Assembly: GCA_013368445.1 (NCBI GenBank)
Contig: JAACJO010000007.1
Span: 434,001 to 498,000 of the forward strand
Reading direction: 5' to 3'
DNA from: Leucocoprinus leucothites
Taxonomy: Eukaryota > Basidiomycota > Agaricomycetes > Agaricales > Agaricaceae
Length of the DNA: 64,000 bases
Part shown: positions 59,423 to 64,000 of the stretch, piece after piece
Numbering within the stretch: the first letter of the stretch is position 1
Layout of the letters: every line of letters starts with the position of its first letter
Position numbers and translations under genes: made by a program
The notes under the pieces: generated by a model
What the model was told of the DNA's origin: nothing
What the model saw: only the letters and a program-made list of their open reading frames with translations
Databases searched by the model: none

Positions 59423-62400
59423 CTAACGCGAACGATCAGAACCTGCCAAAAGGCTGTCAAAGAGTCCTCCAGCAGATTTTTCGTTCCTGAGCTGGATCAT
59501 GTAAATGACACCAGACCTAGCGCCTTGGTTGCTCAGCTCAATCGCAACTCCAGTCTTTCCAACACGCTCTACCCCATCAGTCAAGACGATGGTCGACACA
59601 AGAATACTCTTATTCTTATCGTCGGCTTCAATAACGAGTTGCTTGACATTGGTAACTTCTTGACGATACAGTTTGAGTTTTCCAGAACCAAGCGATTTCC
59701 ATTGTGCGTGCTGTTGCTGCAAGAACACCTTGCATTTCATTTGCGCAGAAATTGTTGAAGGGAAGTTTCCCGCCATCTGGGGTATTTCTTGGATCGGAGA
59801 TCCAGGAGGGCTTGGAGCATCGAAGGATGTATCAGCCACCGATGGAGCTCTCACATTTGCGGAGGGTAATAAGGGACGAGGTTGTGGCGCTTGAAGAGTT
59901 GAGAATGAGCTATTTCGAGACATGGGTGGACCAAAACCACCTGGAATAGAAGGAACGGGCGGAGCAGGATGCGACGGATCAAATTGTGAATATTGAGACG
60001 TGAGCGAGCGTGTGGATGGCGTCTTGTGGATTGCCGTGCGTTGCATTGACGGCTCCGAAGGGGGTCGAGGGGGTTGGCCTGGGGGGGCGCCATAAGGTCC
60101 AGGTCCAGGTCTAGGTGGACCATTGAAAGGCCCAGCTTGCATGGGTCCTGGTCTAGGATGATGGGGCGACTGTCCGAATGGAGGCCCATGGTTCATGTAA
60201 GGGGGGGCGTTGTGGGGTGGCGGGCTGTGGATATGTGGCAGTCCATGTGGATGAGGCGGCCCCCCAACACCTGGGGGACCAGGTAGATGTGACGGTGGTC
60301 CACCTGGATGCGGAGGTCCTTGGGGAGGGCGAGGCGGTCCAGGTGGGCCGGGTATAAAAGGGCCAGGTATATATGGAGGACTATAGCCAGGACCAACCTG
60401 ACCATTTACTTGGAAACTTGTGCTTCTCGTAGGAGGTGGAACATGGCCGGGTCCAAAAGGAGGAGGCGGTTGATTAGAAAATGTTTGTGCTGAGGCCGAA
60501 GTTCGAAGATTATTGGGACCGGGCAAGCCACCATGTGGCATTGGATGACCTACGGGCGAATGTCCATCCATCCTCATACGGTTCATATTATCAACAAGAT
60601 TCCCGTCAGGAGGGGGTGATCGAATTGAAGGGAGTTGAGGGAGCCCATGAAAGTCCGAGTTGTGAGGTGAGCTAACTCGTGAAGTTGGAGAATTTGAGCC
60701 CGAACTCGCTGGGTCAGGGTGGTTTAAAAACATCGGATTGATTGGTGGCACCGGGGGAGGTGGGCTCTTGCTGGGAGGTGGCACTAAGACCAGAATGTCA
60801 GATTTTAGTAAATCAAGCAAATCGAGCCGCGATTCAAACCTACATGATGATGAAAATTCAATGCACTCCTTTAGATGTTTGTTCAACGCGCTGCAAGTGT
60901 CAGGAGACGATAATTCCAACGTCAAAAATTCTTTTCGCATAATGGCCACCTGCAGTGCATTATCTATCCCGCATGATTAGAAAAAAAAGTGCAAGCCTAC
61001 TTCTGTATTGACTTACCTCGGCCTTCCAGCTCTACGAGGCGAAGAACTTTTCCAGCAAGGGGAGGGTAACATAACCACATATCCGCCCCCTGTCCCTCAT
61101 ATTCAGCCTGTTCTTCTGGCGTCATCCTTTCACAAATCAGGAACAGGTCGGAGAGCAGGAAGATGTGCCCCTGATGGTGAACGACTTCCTCCGTGGAATG
61201 TCGCGGCGTGAATCGGATAACAACATCGCTAGAGAACCTCATCTCTCTAGTGAAGGTGAGTTGTAGAGGGTTCATATGCAAAGTGACGGTCTATACAAAT
61301 GTTCAGCTTGCAAGTCTGGAAACTATCACAAATCAAGCGCGCACTTTAGGCTTCATAGTAAAGATGTCCAGGGTTCGATCAGTCTTCAAGCGCTTTTCGA
61401 GCTCTGAGATAGGCATAGAAAGCGTGGACGTAGAGCCTCTACTGGCACTGGTGGCTGTAGTCTCCTGTGAAGATCGTTGACTACAGCGAGAGGAGAGGTG
61501 TAAGTATAGCGAATGCTGGAATATGCAGGGTGCCCTTACCTATCGGAGACGCTTCCTCCTGCAGGAGACCCAACATTACTTTCTGATGCAGATTGCGTGT
61601 TAAATGTCGACGGGACTGGGAGAAGAACAGAAGGGGCATCTTGAGGCTTCGTGTCAGCGACAACCTTGCCCTCAGGTTCCGTGGTTGTGGGCTGAGAGAT
61701 TTCCGAGGGCTCTCCGGGCTGAATGGTACTTCTTGACTCTACCACTCCAAGGAGGAATTCAAGCGTGTCCAGGGCGCCGACAAGCAAGCGATAGTCACTT
61801 CGGCCAGGTTCTGTTGTCTTGAGGAGGCGACTATACAGCTTTTTATAGTATTTCAAGCGAGCTTTCGGAAGCAGAAAAAGGCCATCTAATGTCCAGATGG
61901 GAGATTCGGATGATGCAGGCGGGGGGCAAGTAGCAGAAAACGTCGCAAGAGCACCCGCCAGTTTGGGGTTCGACTGAACAGGCCCCCATGAGTCAAAGCT
62001 AGAGCAGTATTTAGTACAATAAGTAGTGTAAGGAGCCCGCAGATCGTCAATCTAGTCGCATAACACATAAATCAATTCATCACCACGTCGAGATAGGAAC
62101 GTACCCAGCGCATCAGAAGGTCTCCAAGGGCTTTTGGTGATGACGGATTTGTTCCAATATCCTTCAGTTTCTGGGTGCAAACAAGACCTGCGTTAGCACA
62201 AAAAGCTGTGGGATTGCTGGGACAAGGTCAGCGGACGTACAGAATAGAGGCTGCGGTTTGCTCTATAAACGGCCTCAATGCTACGGAACATGGTATCAAG
62301 ATCTTGCGGAGGGAGATTAGTGCGGGACCAGGCAGCTGCTACTTTCTGAGGTGACGAGATGAGCGGTCTGCAGGCCATAACAGCAGTAATAGCTTACTCG

Positions 62401-62805
62401 AATAACGCCTGTTAGCTGGTCAACATATTGCTTCTCCGTATCGATGAGATCATTGAGAGGATTTGATTTCTTTGCTTTGTTTTCTGGATTCAAGGGAGCG
62501 TTGGGCGTGACAGGGGTCGTAGGCGTCAAAGGAGCGGTAAGAGCTGGTGCTTTGGTGGGTGTTAAGTGAATGATGAAGGTGAGTGCAGAACAAAGGACTA
62601 CGCACCTGGATCGAACGTGGACGAAGAGGCTATGGGAGACTGGACAAAGGTAAGTGGCGAGATAGACAATGAGAATAGACAAAGGCACCTTGGGAGGAGG
62701 AAGAGGAGGGGAAGAGGAATGGTAGGGATGGTTTGGGATGGGAGGGAGGTGGTTGTCCCTGATGGAGAGGGGCGGTGGACGTTGGTCGAGGGGGAGTCCG
62801 TTCAT
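59423..62805 (-). CDS. RhoGEF (DH-PH) with proline-rich region and RanBP1/PH-like C-terminus
   Basis: Probable guanine nucleotide exchange factor for a Rho GTPase. ATG 62805 (MNGLPLDQRPPPLSIRD) starts a Pro-rich lead. The DH domain contains NPLNDLIDTEKQYVDQLTGV, MFRSIEAVYRANRSLY, YTTYCTKYCSSFDSW and RLKYYKKLYSRLL. A PH-like segment follows (EKRLKTDRTLDIFTMKPKTV, HQGHIFLLSDLFLICERM, MWLCYPPLAGKVLRLVELEG). About 330 residues of Pro/Gly/His-rich sequence (59860-60800) come next, then a C-terminal domain AQMKCKVFLQQQHAQWKSLG, SGKLKLYRQEV and KTGVAIELSNQGARSGVIYM that resembles a RanBP1-type PH fold. About ten exons; joins in the first 350 bp are uncertain. Confidence 0.83.
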
Positions 62806-62898
62806 GCAGGAAGGTCGACAGCGGCTGGCTGGGTAACAAGAACCGTAAATTTGACATTCAAAGTCGAGAGAGATGCCCTCTCTAACCCTCCTTCACGT

Positions 62899-62904
62899 CA
62901 CGTG
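62899..62904. promoter_or_regulatory. CACGTG E-box, RhoGEF/unknown gene shared promoter
   Basis: GTCACGTGC in a 140-bp divergent promoter, 42 bp upstream of the ATG at 62946. An ACGTCA (CRE-like) half-site overlaps it at 62895-62900. Judged from sequence and position only. Confidence 0.45.
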
Positions 62905-62945
62905 CTCTCCTCCCAACGTGCGTCCCCTGACCGCGACACCTCCCC

Positions 62946-63857
62946 ATGTCCGACACGCCCTCCACTGATCCCCAGCCCACCGCCTCCTTTAACTACAATG
63001 TCCGCTGGATGACCCGCACATTCAACACTCGTGCACAGGTCGAGTCTCTTCTCGGCCCGGAGCAGGCTGCCGGCAGCGTTAGCACCCACGACTATGATGC
63101 CGCCATGAACTTTCTACCAGGTTTTCATCGCTTCTACAGTGTTCGTAACCTTATGACCTCGTGGCACAACCTCTATACTGATATTAGCCGTAGCTTTTCC
63201 TATCCTCTGCAGCCCTCTCGGTGGTCTACGTTCTCCGGAAACCTTCTTGGTCTCAGTTGCGCACATTAGGTATTGCAAGCGGCGCTGCCTTCGGCTCTCT
63301 CGCTCTCGGCAACGCATTGACTATCAGGTCACATTATGAGTTTGTTCGTTCCTTGAATAACCCCGGAGGTTTTTCCAGGGCTGTCGATCGCATCCAGAAG
63401 CAAAGCGGGCTACCACCGCCCAAAAGCCCCATTATTGTCCGCAAGTACAAGATCGAGGAGGAACTCTACCGGAACGTCGAAGATCGCCAAGGTTATATCT
63501 CTACTATCTCCGATATTCTCTCCGTCTTATGTTCTCCTAGAATTCGTTCCAACAGAACCCACTACCGAGCCTATAACCCAAACAACCCAAACAACCCAAA
63601 CAACCCAGACACAATCACCTAGCGCGGAGACGCGTCCTTCGAGCAGGTGGGATCAGATCAGAGCAGTAAACGCTGCTACGACTACATCATCCTCCTGGGA
63701 TGCACTCCGCCAGAAACACGAAAAACCACGCGTTCAGAATTCCGGTCCTGGCCAAAGTATGAACGAGCAGGTTGACGAACGTACAGCTGAACAAGCCAAA
63801 TTCGATGCGTTACTTGAGAAGGAACGAAATCTCGGCTCCCAAAATACACGAGAGTAA
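62946..63857 (+). CDS. Uncharacterised conserved membrane protein
   Basis: Not recognised. ATG 62946 gives MSDTPSTDPQPTASFNYNVR, WMTRTFNTRAQVESLLGPEQ and YDAAMNFLP. An intron (about 63121-63212) joins to ALSVVYVLRKPSWSQLRTLG, followed by a small-residue hydrophobic segment (IASGAAFGSLALGNALTI) that could span a membrane. FSRAVDRIQKQSGLPPPKSP and KYKIEEELYRNVEDRQ lead to a second intron (about 63491-63539). A TTQ repeat follows, then SRWDQIRAVNAATTTSSSWD, LRQKHEKPRVQN and an acidic end. Both introns restore the frame. The single TM-like segment and the SSWDALRQ motif are the best handles for a search. Confidence 0.7.
63576..63611 (+). repeat. Four 9-bp tandem repeats encoding Thr-Gln
   Basis: The unit ACCCAAACA occurs four times (the last as ACCCAGACA) and encodes TQT in frame with the unknown protein. 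It is a likely strain-variable minisatellite. Confidence 0.8.
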
Positions 63858-64000
63858 CTACAACTAGTGTCCTACAGCATCAAATACAAATTTGTAGCAA
63901 TTCAGTAGATAAACCAAGAAATTTCTTCCACAGATATAATTCTAAGTATGGTAGCTCAAGTCCGAAAAATATCAGGTATCAACCAAGAAGTATGGGTATT
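63858..64000. other. Window end, non-coding
   Basis: 143 bp downstream of the last stop. Nothing recognised. Confidence 0.5.

Noticed and set aside
61365..61380. tRNA B-box-like GGTTCGATC
   Set aside because: It lies in a coding exon of the RhoGEF and no matching A box or cloverleaf is found; similar hits in other exons were also dropped.

Overview
The window is nuclear DNA of a filamentous basidiomycete, most likely an Agaricomycete. Genes are compact and on both strands. Nearly all are broken by many short introns of about 50-80 nt with GT...AG ends, and several families (Agaricomycete-type Med5, a Pil1/Lsp1 eisosome protein, Ipi1, GH5 mannanase, ML-domain lipid-transfer protein) fit that clade. 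I see no tRNA, rRNA, transposon, CRISPR array or virus. Exon joins were done by eye, so inner boundaries are approximate. Starts and stops were checked base by base where stated.

Layout. 0.2-17.2 kb is a packed housekeeping block: Mtm1/SLC25A39 carrier (-), eIF4E (+), Pil1/Lsp1 eisosome protein (+), a GRIP/GRAB golgin (-), Pex14 (-), mitochondrial EF-Tu (+), glycine cleavage H protein (+), complex I ESSS/NDUFB11 (-), histone N-acetyltransferase NatD/Naa40 (-), Rio2 kinase (+) and SPF30/SMNDC1 (+). 17.2-23.9 kb is gene-poor and holds only two divergently transcribed coiled-coil proteins that look like diverged paralogues. This is the least understood part of the window. 23.9-31.3 kb carries Mediator subunit Med5 (+), a vacuolar zinc transporter of the Zrc1/Cot1 CDF type (-) and eIF3h (+). 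31.6-43.8 kb is rich in secreted or membrane proteins: an RlpA-like/DPBB protein, a GH5 mannanase, an NPC2-like ML lipid-transfer protein, a four-helix membrane protein and an AIM6-like phosphodiesterase, with Ipi1 (-) embedded. 43.8-64 kb returns to housekeeping: mitochondrial bL17 (-), an SMP-30/gluconolactonase (-), mitochondrial acyl carrier protein (-), uL13/Rpl16 (+), a three-KH RNA-binding protein (+), NUFIP1/Rsa1-like protein (+), an M16C metallopeptidase (-), an Ngl2-like exonuclease (+), a DH-domain RhoGEF with a proline-rich tail (-) and an uncharacterised membrane protein (+).

How the genes relate. There are no operons. The organisation is of head-to-head pairs sharing promoters of about 140-280 bp (MTM1/eIF4E, PEX14/tuf1, NatD/RIO2, M16C/NGL2, RhoGEF/unknown) and tail-to-tail pairs with very short gaps (27-150 bp). 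Many products act in mitochondria (carrier, EF-Tu, H protein, NDUFB11, bL17m, ACP), and others in RNA work (eIF4E, eIF3h, Rio2, Ipi1, SPF30, NUFIP1, KH protein, Ngl2).

Most notable observations: the diverged head-to-head coiled-coil pair; four GC-AG introns (two in a row in PEX14, one in tuf1, one in the coiled-coil gene); four CACGTG boxes all 42-57 bp upstream of an ATG; and a divergent gene pair in which both products seem to have an optional mitochondrial presequence followed by a second in-frame Met.
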